From assembly GCA_034231615.1 (NCBI GenBank), contig CM067309.1, forward strand, positions 31,480,798-31,544,797: a stretch of DNA of 64,000 bases, written 5' to 3'. The position numbers were made by a program, and so were the translations under genes. The notes beneath the pieces are model-generated. The model was not told the DNA's origin and ran no database searches. It was given only the letters and a program-made list of their open reading frames with translations. Positions within the stretch are counted from its first letter, which is position 1. Each line of letters opens with the position of its first letter. Source of the stretch: Meghimatium bilineatum. Taxonomy: Eukaryota; Mollusca; Gastropoda; Stylommatophora; Philomycidae. Positions 54,991 to 64,000 of the stretch are shown here, one piece after another.

Positions 54991-55194
54991 AGAGAGAACC
55001 CCAGTATGAACCTAGTAGGGGTGCCCCTCAGTGCATTGCATGCAGCTCAATTTATCTGTAGCTGAAGTTGTGATTTTTTTATCTCCAAGTCACAAAAACT
55101 TTATGAAATACTAATGGTTACTGTTGTAGCCTAACTATCAATGTAAAAAATAAATAAATAGTAATAAACAAAAGAACAAAGACCTTTTTTCTAC

Positions 55195-55493
55195 TTTACG
55201 GTCCAACTGGGGCCTTTTTCAATAAACACATAAACAACAAAAACTTAAAACTTTTGTTACTGCATGTTACTAACTTTGGTCTAACATTCATGTGAAGGAG
55301 TGCAGATAGACTTTCTATGGGCTGTGGAAATAAAGGCTGCTTTGCCATAGCCGACGCCTCAACATATATAGGAAGGATTTTAATTGTACCTCCAAAAGAT
55401 ACAATTCTGTCCAAACCGTGGATTGAACCCGGGACATCAAGGGTCTGAGAACGGAGTTCTAACAACATGGCCATGCGCTCCATTAGCTCCACA
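55195..55493 (-). mobile_element. SINE-B copy, uninterrupted, tRNA-derived
   Basis: Minus strand from 55493: tRNA-like head GGAGCGCATGGCCATGTTG with B box CCCGGGTTCAATCC, spaced about 45 bp, then TACAATTAAAATCCTTCC, GAGGCGTCGGCTATGGCAAA and a long tail. It is the reference for the split copy at 3170-3695. Confidence 0.8.
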
Positions 55494-55999
55494 CATAAAC
55501 AAGAAACAAAATTATCAAAATATACATGTGATTATTTGGAGATGTTTATCTTACTCACAATATTAAAATGTTGGACTATGAACAAGTGATGAGGCCACAT
55601 CTCCCCTTAAAGCACCATAATTTATTTTCATACACAGTGTTGTCAGAATTTTTTTCACATTATGCTAACATGGAGACCAAAATTAACGCTGAATGAAATA
55701 TGATCTTAGTTAACAGCGAAGGTACAGAAGCACAAACCAACAACATGATAAATTGGTATAAATTTGAGGACTTGAATATTTTCACATACCTCTGATCCTG
55801 CATAGGCCTATTTTTATATAGGCCTATGCAGCCATGGAAAACGCAAAACAGACTTAGAGATAGGTCCCTAAGGCTGGAGATGGATGTAGCGGATATGTCA
55901 AGGTTAACTTTAATGTGGAAAAGCAAAATCAGTGTTAGTGTGAAACGCAAACTTTGAAACTCACTTATGTTGTCTATGGTGTTGTGTTGGTGTGAAAGC
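55494..55999. other. No gene; small palindrome at 55803-55828
   Basis: TAGGCCTATTTTTATATAGGCCTA is a short inverted repeat. A 119-codon minus frame has no domain I recognise. Confidence 0.45.
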
Positions 56000-56200
56000 T
56001 GAACACTCACTGCAGTCATGGAGAGAGGTTACAAACCTTCGAATACAAATGTTGCAGACAAATTCTGCGCATCTCCTATAGAGAGCATGAGACAAATGTG
56101 TCAAGCAAGTGCCATGACGAATGGCATAGGCGATCATGTTTCTCCACGACTCTCTGCCTCTCAATAAGCTTGGTTGGTGAGCTTTTACCAAGCCACAATA
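56000..56200 (-). pseudogene. LINE C-terminal end
   Basis: Minus strand RGRESWRNMIAYAIRHGT is the RxxWRxMIAxAxRHGT end of RTE-like proteins and matches DRELWRAMIAYASRHST of the 58-kb LINE. Confidence 0.65.
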
Positions 56201-56445
56201 CTAGTCCATCTAGAGACAAATGTGTATGTTAGAAATAAAATAGATTCATACAGGTCTATAAGAATCATTACTGCCAATAGTAAAGCGACAAATATACCTA
56301 CTTGCATGGTTTATAGGTCTGTTGTTAAGGGAGGTGGGTGTTAAACTTCCCCCTCCAACCCCTAGGAAATCATAACATGTTTTTTATTGTTAGGAATTTA
56401 GCCAAAAGGTGGGTGAAATCCCTACATTAACGATTTTTCACAAAA
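56201..56445. other. No gene seen
   Basis: Ordinary DNA with C- and A-rich patches. Confidence 0.4.
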
Positions 56446-56449
56446 AGGT

Positions 56450-56612
56450 CATCTTTCTCATTAAAAAAAGTCATCACCTTTCTCATTAAAAAAAGTCATC
56501 ACCTTTCTCATCAAAAAAGTCATCAGCTATCGGATCAAAAAAGTCATCAGCTATCGGATCAAAAAAGTCATCAGTTTTCGCATCAAAAAAGTCATCAGTT
56601 TTCGCATCAAAA
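56450..56612. repeat. 24-25-bp tandem repeat, about 7 units
   Basis: AAAAAAGTCATCACCTTTCT, CATTA changes stepwise to AAAAAAGTCATCAGCTATCG, GATC and AAAAAAGTCATCAGTTTTCG, CATC. Variants come in adjacent pairs, suggesting growth by unit-pair duplication. Confidence 0.9.
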
Positions 56613-56749
56613 AGAGGAAATTACATATAAAAATGGACGAATGCCTTTTTCACATTATTTTATAGGTAAACCCGCTTCCTCAATGAAAACTTGTCGACAG
56701 CCCTGATGGTTTGTTTTTTTACGTGTGATATGATTAATCGTCATAAACT

Positions 56750-56940
56750 ATACTACAGGGAACAATTGAGGTTGGAAGAAGCAGACGAAGACTAAGAAAA
56801 TCATGGACAGGCAGCATCAAGGGCTGGATAGGTCAAGGTATTTCACACTCATCTGCGTCGCTGAAGATAGAATTAGCTGGAGAACTGTGGGTGTTATTTC
56901 ATCCAATGTGGTACTCCTGTGAACCTGGCAGATTATAGCA
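56750..56940 (+). pseudogene. LINE C-terminal fragment
   Basis: Plus strand: VGRSRRRLRKSWTGSIKGWI then SASLKIELAGELW with shifts, the basic GRPRKxW motif region of an RTE/CR1-like protein. Confidence 0.55.
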
Positions 56941-57719
56941 GTGTTACCCAATATTTTCTTTAAACCTTTCCCCACCTCAATCTTTCAAAAGTTCTGATGT
57001 CTCTCCACCCCCCCCCCCCACCCCATGTAAACAAAACATAAAGGAGCCATACATTTTTTATAGGTCTATTAAAAAATTGACTTATTCCATAAATTAAACC
57101 TAATTATAACTTGTTCAGGACACAAGACTTGGGTTTTATGAAGAAAACACTAGGAAATTATTAAGAAGAAAAAAAAACAGTCAAGTAGGCTAAATTTTCA
57201 AAACATAGTCCCTATAATAGACAACTAAATCACAAGTACACAATTCCCCCCCCCCGAAGTGTCCCCCTAAATAATCAAATTCCCCCCTCCTTCCACCTGT
57301 GGGGCGTGGGCCACAACACCGGGTTATAGGCTTATAGTATGGTGTGATAGCAGGGAGAAGAACATGAGGTAAATGAGAACTTGCAGACCTTTCGTGCGAA
57401 GACGGCACCCCATCTAAAATGAATAGCCAATTGTAAAGTTAAACTTCTGTCATGTTTACGGGGAAATGTCACTTTCTTTTTTTTTAAAGGACCTGACAAC
57501 CCTGATTAAGAATCTCGAATAAATAGGTCAGACTTAGGCTTGTTCAATCGTCTCATTGTATCCTCACGGTAAACTCCCCCCCCCTCCCCACCACCACCTC
57601 AAAAAAAACTAACAACTGAGAAATACAAGAATACGCTTGAAAACGTGTAATAAAGGTGTACACCGAAGACACATTCACGTGACATTTACAGTGTATAAAT
57701 AAATGTCTCCTTAGTTGAT
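56941..57719. other. No gene; several C runs
   Basis: C homopolymers lie at 57007-57018, 57246-57254 and 57577-57590. No frame is convincing. Confidence 0.5.
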
Positions 57720-58530
57720 GATTGGTCGATAAGGGATTAAAACCTTTGGTTAAGGTATCTTGATATCATGGACACAAAATCTAAATATAACAGTGGGAAA
57801 TCAAGTCATTAAACAAACCAACACATTCAAATACATAGGCGTAACATTCTCTTCAGATGGAAAGATAGACACAGAAATAGACATTCGTTGTAGCAAAGCT
57901 AATCAAATACAGGGTCAATTATCCCCTGTATTGCAACAAAAAATGCTACCAATGACAACAACAATAATATCTTATCCAAAGTATCATTCCAACCCTGTGC
58001 TACCAATGTCAAACACGGTCCTTAACAACAAAACACACGATTCAGCTGGTTACAACAGAGATGAGATTTCTGAGAAAAGCCACAGAAGGCACAAAATTAG
58101 AATTGATGTCATAAGAGAAAGAGTGGGTGTCATATCAGTTCTACAATACATACAAAATCAAAAAATACAATGGCTCCGTCATCTAGAAAGAATGCAGTGT
58201 GATTCATTAGTTTATAAAGCATATGTGAAGAGAGGAGAAGCAGAAAGGAGAGCCAGGGGTAGACCTAGAGTACGCTTGATCGACAACATTAAAGAGACAT
58301 TACATGAACACCAAGTAATATTATCTGAAGCTGCCAGAAAAGCAAGATCAAGAACATTGTATCTCCCTCGACACCCGTAAAGGGTATATGAGGAAGGAAA
58401 GAAGAAGAAAATATCATGGACTTATCACAACAACGGCGAGATTGATACATAATACTGGAGACAGAGAGCTGTGGAGAGCCATGATCGCCTACGCCAGCCG
58501 ACATAGCACCTGATGATGATGATGTTGATA
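57720..58530 (+). pseudogene. LINE C-terminal half with (TGA)n tail
   Basis: An open 206-codon frame (57760-58380) reads NTFKYIGVTFSSDGKIDTEI, RERVGVISVLQYIQNQKIQW, LRHLERMQCDSLVYKAYVKR, RARGRPRVRLIDNI. A further frame ends RELWRAMIAYASRHST and stops, followed at once by (TGA)n at 58511-58523, a microsatellite-type LINE 3' end. The reverse transcriptase core is missing. Relative of 20880-21560. Confidence 0.85.
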
Positions 58531-58918
58531 TCGTCTTAGCGGAAATAGGCTTCAATTTCTGGCAAGTGTACTTGTGTTACAGCAAACACACACATCGTTA
58601 TTACAGCTTGTTGTTTTGCGAAGGCTCCACTGGCTTCGTGAACTGTTCTTCCACGTGATCTGGTGGTAAAAGTCTATTCCAACCACTGATTGTGGATTAT
58701 TTTGATCTTCTGTGTCTCACAACATGAAAATGTTCGGAGATGAACTCCGTGAACACAGCATTCATTCACATTCATAGCCTATGTTTATCAATGAACCCTC
58801 TAGTGATTGCAAAGATAGTCTTAAAAAGATAATCCATTCTTCACCAAGATCAATGCCTTCTGGTGTAAACATCTGTTCAAGATCGATGCCTTCTGGTGTA
58901 AACATGTTTTCAACTTCC
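58531..58918. other. No gene; 34-bp repeat pair
   Basis: AAGATCAATGCCTTCTGGTG, TAAACATCTGTTC occurs twice at 58845-58910. Confidence 0.6.
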
Positions 58919-59455
58919 TGTCTCATCTTCTGTATCTATTCTCAAGCTCCTGCAGATCAGCAGGATATAGTCCAGATAAAAGTTGTGTGATAATTGACAG
59001 CTTAACTGACAAATCGAACTTCAGCATAGCTTCTAGGTCAATTAGACACTGTGGGGTGAGACCAATGTTATAAATGTTATAAAGTAGGTGGAGGGGGGAG
59101 GAGTAATTCCCTTAAAAAAAGTCATTCGTGTGTTTTCGTGTATCAGATCTTCATGTGAATTGTGATGTTCCTTTTGTGAAAATCTCTACGTGTGGGGGGG
59201 GGGGGGGGGGGGTGGGGGGTGGGGGGACTTTTTACCCGCATTTTAGCCAAATTTCTAATGCTAAAAGGCATAGACCTATTCTGATTTGCTCAATGACGGG
59301 AAGTTGAATATCTCAACCCTACAACCTCCTTATCTACCGGCCTTTATGGGACAACAAACTCCACCTTAAATTCCTCTTAGTTGCTGCTTACGATATGCTT
59401 GACAGGTAACAGTTTAGCTCCCCATGCTCCCCTTTCAGACCCGCCAACCAAGGAC
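58919..59455 (-). mobile_element. SINE-A copy 14, split
   Basis: 3' part 58919-59060 (TATTCTCAAGCTCCTGCAGA, CAGCAGGATATAGTCCAGAT) and 5' part 59320-59455 (GGACAACAAACTCCACCTTA, GCTCCCATGCTCCCCTTTCA). About 250 bp with a long G tract separate them. Confidence 0.65.
59194..59226 (+). repeat. G-tract, G19-T-G6-T-G6
   Basis: Three G runs separated by single T residues. Such a tract can form G-quadruplexes, and its length here should be treated as approximate because assemblies err in homopolymers. Confidence 0.9.
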
Positions 59456-59459
59456 GATT

Positions 59460-61357
59460 TATATTGGAAATTAAGATTTTGTTTACTAGAAACAGATTCT
59501 TGAAGTGAATTCGATCTTTTTAATTATAACAAAGAACACGGGTCAGCTGTGTTGGAAATTTAATTTATTTATTGTATGATCTCCGTGACAGAAGACACAT
59601 GGCAATCACATAATACTGTGAATTAATTAATACGTCTACAGAAAATACCTTATGACCACTGATCTATGTATAAAAAAATCAAAGTCTTCACGCTCGACCG
59701 CATTTAGGGTTACCAAGCGTGTTGATTCGCTTAAACGAAGCGAGACCAAGTATGTTGATTTGAACACGTAACACATTCGTTGTATTTGTAAACTGTTATA
59801 GAAACTGGGACATAGGCAAAACAGGGCGAGATATAAGTCAGTGTTATAAAACCAAGACAATCTCGGTGAGACCTGGACACATCTTTGCACGCAATACATA
59901 CAATTACAATACATATGTGCCATTAACATAAACAAATGTATATTTCCGTAATTTTAGTAAGCAATGTGTCAAGTCAAAATATTTTGAGCTTACATTTTTT
60001 AAAAATTCAGCTGACACAGGCGGATGTCGTTATATTGTGAAATTGCTTTATTGTTGAAAGTAAATTTTCTCTCAAAAATGAACTTTTTAAAACCCACAAA
60101 TTGCAATCCCATTTTTTTCCTCGTGAATACTAAATTTATTTTCTTTTGTTAACGAAATTATAATTAGATCTTTTAAATTACGAATTAAGAACTATGGCCA
60201 TAAAAACTGTAAGACTTTGTATCAAAATAGTTTATTCTTACCAATAAATAACAGTATCCAAATGTTACTAAATAATATCCAAATAATACTAAAATTATGA
60301 CAGATAAAGATAATTAAAATAAAGATATTTCATGACAAAAAAGTCGAGTGAAGCACTTTCTAAGCAGCTCTCCTATACCCCCGTAATCCTCTCTCGAGGC
60401 GGTATGATATAGCAGGCGCCGACATCGAAAGCCACTCGGACGCTAAGTACAGCTCACCACTCAGCTAAGCACGTTTATGCTGTTAACATTCCGTACGACC
60501 GAAAACTTCACCCCGGTGACTTCGTCCTGTCTTAACATGTCATATGGGGAGGAACCAGCCTAGATCCCAATCGGTACTGTGACGAGCGAGCTGACTCGAC
60601 ACTGGCTGAACCTTGACCCCGCGGTGGAGTCTAAGACATGTGAACGGACTACTGACACTAGTTCCCATACAAAGTCAAGAGCCAACTTTTGTAAAGTTCC
60701 GCGGGGAACTTGAACCTTATACGGACATTATCCCTTAACATCCAAAAGTTTATGTGCCACACTTTTGTTCACCATGTCAACAGTTAGGGAAGAATGTCGT
60801 GCATATTGCTTTCAAAAAAACCTTTTTATAAATAGTAGAATGGGAAGAGTTACATAAAATCACTCAAAATAAATGAGAGTTGTTTATTTAAATTATATTA
60901 CCACATGATCAGATCAAAATATTTGTGTTCTTATGATTTATTAATATATTTGCACATATTAATACATTTCACATGTATTACATCCCCTTATCTGATAGTA
61001 TATGCGGGGTTATGACCCTTAATGAATAACGGAAATGTCCACTCTTTATAACCCTGCTATCCTAGACAGAGCCTCAAAATATATTTCACAAAATTATTTT
61101 TCCATACAGAGCCTCAGTTTTTATCCTATTTTTGCATTGCAATCGAGTTTTTATCTTTCTAAAACGTCAAGTTGCAAAAAGAGTCATGTTTTTATGTTGT
61201 GAGTTTAATAAAGAGTCATGTTTTAATGTTGTGAGTTGAATTCAAGTACAATTAGTTTTCGCAAAAACAAAACACATAACATTTGTTTGGACAATCATTC
61301 AATCATGACTATTACATTTTTGTTTTGTAAGGTGTCTTTTTCTAGGTCATATCGACT
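59460..61357. other. No gene; GC-richer island at 60390-60700
   Basis: AT-rich DNA around a block of about 300 bp with balanced composition and many CpG (CTCGAGGCGG, CACCCCGGTGAC, GACGAGCGAGCTGACTCGAC). It has no long frame, no tRNA boxes and no match in the window. It may be a distal regulatory element or untranslated exon. Confidence 0.35.
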
Positions 61358-61359
61358 TA

Positions 61360-61560
61360 CTGTACCGTGTCTCTCGTCAAATACAGTCACGTGAACTCAT
61401 TCGTCTAAATGACTTTACTTGACTATGATTTGTCATTGGCTGTCAACATAATGTATACAAAAGTGACCAATGAAAATCACTGTAATGGTTAAATAATGTG
61501 ACTTCAGATGGATTATTTTCAAATAGTCCACACAACTAATTGAGAGACACGATTATACAG
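61360..61560. mobile_element. TA-flanked MITE, 201 bp
   Basis: Left end CTGTACCGTGTCTCTC and right end GAGAGACACGATTATACAG are inverses apart from a 3-base length difference. TA flanks both ends (61358-61359 and 61561-61562), as for Tc1/mariner-type elements. Non-coding. Confidence 0.6.
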
Positions 61561-61917
61561 TATAGTAAACAATGTGTAATGGGGAATTTTTGATACCACA
61601 CCGGTATATTCCGGTCATTTCTATTTGTTCTGTTTCATTCAGCAGACAGGGGTTACATGCGATCTGTTGCATTCTTTATCTTTATAATAACTAATGAAAC
61701 CAGTATTCTGGTTTTCACACTTTTCTTTTATTAATATATGAAAAGCAAGTTGTTTGAAAAATTAGCAGTATATTGCCCTGAATGATTTATGTACACAATA
61801 ACCATCTTTTAATACGTATTGTACGAGCTATTTAGACAAGTGCTACCAACTCGTTCCGTCAAAAGCACTAGACAACACAAATTGTTTTTAAAAGTCACAC
61901 ACCATTAGTTTTTTTTA
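61561..61917. other. No gene seen
   Basis: AT-rich DNA without features. Confidence 0.4.
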
Positions 61918-62165
61918 AAGCCTCGAGAGGTGAACAAAGAATAGCAATACTGTTTACCTTCCATGTATGTTTTAAGAAGCGACTAAGGAGGTTATATGGT
62001 GGAATTGGCTGCCCCATCCTATATAAAGTTAAAATGATTAAGTGTCATTCTAAAGTCGAATGAGTTAGGTAAAAAGCGAAGATCTCACATCATGAGAACC
62101 ATGACAAAACGCATTATGAACTACATCCTGCTAATCTGCAGGAGTTTGAGAACAAACGCAGAAAC
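61918..62165 (+). mobile_element. SINE-A copy 15
   Basis: CCTCGAGAGGTGAACAAAGA, CTGTTTACCTTCCATGTATG, ACATCCTGCTAATCTGCAGG and AACAAACGCAGAAACTC follow the family almost end to end. Confidence 0.8.
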
Positions 62166-62384
62166 TCAATTATCCAGAGTGAGAACTAAGATGGAAAGCA
62201 TCTATGTCTTGTTGACCAGATCTCAATGTCCTTTTTATCTCCTGTTACCAGGGTTGATCACATCATGCGTAATATCACTCCCTTAATATCCACTTGTGCT
62301 TCACTTCTTTCTCTCCCACTTTCATCCTCCCTTGTCTCCCATTTCGTCATATGTGTATTTCTATTCATTGTTAGTCAGCTATCG

Positions 62385-62425
62385 CTTGTCCTGATGATGG
62401 TTTCTTATTCAAAACGTCGTATGTC
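62385..62425 (+). mobile_element. Penelope-type terminal motif, degraded
   Basis: GTCCTGATGATGG then TTCAAAACGTCGTATG mirrors the CTGATGA...GAAACGTCGTC block at 43941-43972, but GAAA is mutated to CAAA. Any ribozyme would be inactive. The surrounding frame is not recognisable. Confidence 0.45.
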
Positions 62426-62689
62426 TTTGCGTCTATTAGCTAGTATGTCGTGTGTATACATATTGACAACATTTGTATCTAAATCTGTTTTTCCTTATAT
62501 TGCACTGTGTTTCCCCAGCTCTCGTATTTCCAGCCGATGTGTTGTTCCAAGCACTAGAGATTAATTCCTATAGACCAGAAAAAAGCTTGTCATATTTTCT
62601 CAAGGATTACTACTATCGTATATCTTATACGTTGCATAATTCTTTTCTCCTTCTTCCTCGTTTTCCAGCAGGTCAGATGAAGATATGGA

Positions 62690-62870
62690 TTCCATCAAAG
62701 AACTGTTCTGTAGTTAGCAGCTCCGGTGTAATAGTTAGACAGTGCAGTAGAGCTTTCTGCCAGAGCTGTTTCTGATAGACATCGTTTCCCCCTTGTGCTG
62801 TGATATAGTGGGCAGTTTTGTAAAAGAATAGAAGTATTCAAAAACATATTTTTGTGTCGCAGATCTGGAA
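62690..62870 (-). pseudogene. LINE tail fragment
   Basis: Minus strand SILLQNCPLYHSTRGKRC and TALSNYYTGAANYRTVL resembles the HILQDCPLY tail after RNase H and the following LYGTLDDLxxTA region. Confidence 0.45.
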
Positions 62871-62974
62871 GAATCTGCGCCATAGTTTCATTTTTTGGTA
62901 CAATTATCCCCCTCCCTTCAAATATATAGCCCCAAACGTGGACCTAATTACATTTTGAGAACCACTAATCTTTA

Positions 62975-63245
62975 TCTGCTTCTTCTTTTTATGCGTTCGT
63001 CCTCGAACTCCTGTATGTTATCAGGATGTAATCCGGAGAATGAAATGTGGTATGTCATAATTTACATTGTGGTTGCGATATCTGCACCTTTCGATCTAAC
63101 GCACTAAACTTCAGCATGACTTCTGGATAACATGCTCCTCTATTGAATAGGAGAGCCACTTCAACCACCCAAAACCTTCTTAGTCACATTTTACGATGTG
63201 CATGGTAGGCAACAATACCAGTACCACTAACTTTGCTTGATTTTT
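62975..63245 (-). mobile_element. SINE-A copy 16, diverged
   Basis: CTTCTTTTTATGCGTTCGTC, TATCAGGATGTAATCCGGAG, GCGATATCTGCACCTTTCGA and CTTAGTCACATTTTACGATG follow SINE-A with many substitutions. Confidence 0.7.
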
Positions 63246-63835
63246 CACACCCCATTGGCACCACTGATCTAAACCACATTGCACAGTCCACACCACACAT
63301 TGTTTGTGTTTTGGTTTTTCTTAATGTTGACATCTTAAGAGCAATCTTACTTTCGTGAACTGTGCTCACGAGATAGAAATAGGGCTCTGTTTACTGGAAG
63401 AAAACTTGACTATTGTGTCTTAGATAGTCACACTGACTAAACATAATGCTTCATTAATAAAATATAATTTAGTCACAGTAAACAGAGAACTTCCCACTTT
63501 ATAGAAGGTGGTTTTCACTTTATAGAAGGTGGTTTTACGTTTGCAATGAAGGGGAGATAATATGCACAGTTGTCAACAGATTTGTTTTCATTAATTATTG
63601 TGTCAAAACAAAGTTGAAAAATCTACTCCTGATGTACTTTCACTTTAAACTTGCATTTACCAATTAGTGTGTTCTTTTTCTAATTGTATGCATCTGTCTA
63701 AAATATTTTAACAAATTATTGTTTCCCATATACAAAAAAGAGAAATGTGGATGAGATCCCCTTGTTCTATCAATTAAAAAAAATCATATGGTTACTGTTT
63801 CATTGTTACAGTTACTCTTACTGTAATTACTGTTA
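63246..63835. other. No gene; 21-bp direct repeat
   Basis: CACTTTATAGAAGGTGGTTTT occurs twice at 63497-63533. Otherwise AT-rich. Confidence 0.5.
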
Positions 63836-63837
63836 CT

Positions 63838-64000
63838 CATTGGAGCACCTGCCATCTGATGTTAAAATGGTGCCAAGATACTTGACTTTATCCCCATGAT
63901 TTAATGTTGAATCATAGATAGTAATGCTGTATTTTGGCGGTGTGTATTTCTTGAAACAGCCAGTACTTCTGGTTTCTTCTGGTTTAGACAGAGCATTTCT
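63838..64000 (-). pseudogene. LINE fragment cut by right edge
   Basis: Minus strand: NALSKPEETRSTGCFKKYTP, SITIYDSTLNHGDKVKYLGT and ILTSDGRC. This is the segment after the catalytic YADD in LINE reverse transcriptases; the core should lie to the right of the window. Confidence 0.7.

Overview
This window looks like non-coding, repeat-dominated DNA from a marine invertebrate animal; a lophotrochozoan such as a mollusc or brachiopod is the best guess, but the species cannot be read from the sequence. The evidence is AT-rich composition, a GT-donor exon, several tRNA-derived SINE families, many decayed LINE (non-LTR retrotransposon) fragments, hAT-type MITEs with 8-bp target-site duplications, a Penelope-like terminal piece and more than a dozen minisatellites. 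There are no prokaryotic operons, no CRISPR array and no complete protein-coding gene.

The one convincing host coding feature is an 83-codon first coding exon on the minus strand (42469 down to 42221). It ends in a consensus splice donor and carries the N-terminal signature of the AUTS2/fibrosin family (AUTS2, FBRSL1, FBRS; Tay bridge in flies). If this is right, 42220 down to position 1 is the start of a very large first intron, and 42482-64000 is the promoter side. A short unrecognised reading frame is cut by the left edge (3-221).

Layout: 1-9.6 kb holds hAT MITEs, LINE pieces and SINE-A copies, including one SINE nested in another and one split by a minisatellite. 9.6-24 kb holds a LINE RNase H fragment, many short tandem arrays and tRNA-derived SINEs. 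24.9-26.8 kb holds the best preserved LINE reverse transcriptase. 29-35.7 kb has LINE ends, SINE-C copies with clear 11-12 bp duplications, a foldback element and two minisatellites. 35.7-38.7 kb is a broken Jockey-like LINE with endonuclease and reverse transcriptase. 39.1-40.9 kb has a hairpin-bearing 53-bp array and a hAT MITE inserted in a SINE. 43.8-44.5 kb is an inverted-repeat element with a hammerhead-like core. 46.7-48.7 kb is a 19-bp satellite of about 100 units, each with a TTCTAGAA dyad, followed by a TATATAAAA array. 50-64 kb repeats the same SINE/LINE/minisatellite mixture.

Names SINE-A to SINE-G are my own labels for families seen here; they are not database names. SINE-A and SINE-C share their 3' third. 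Orientation of SINE-A and SINE-C is set by treating the (GAA)n end as 3'. LINE fragments were recognised by protein motifs read in six frames; clade assignments are tentative.
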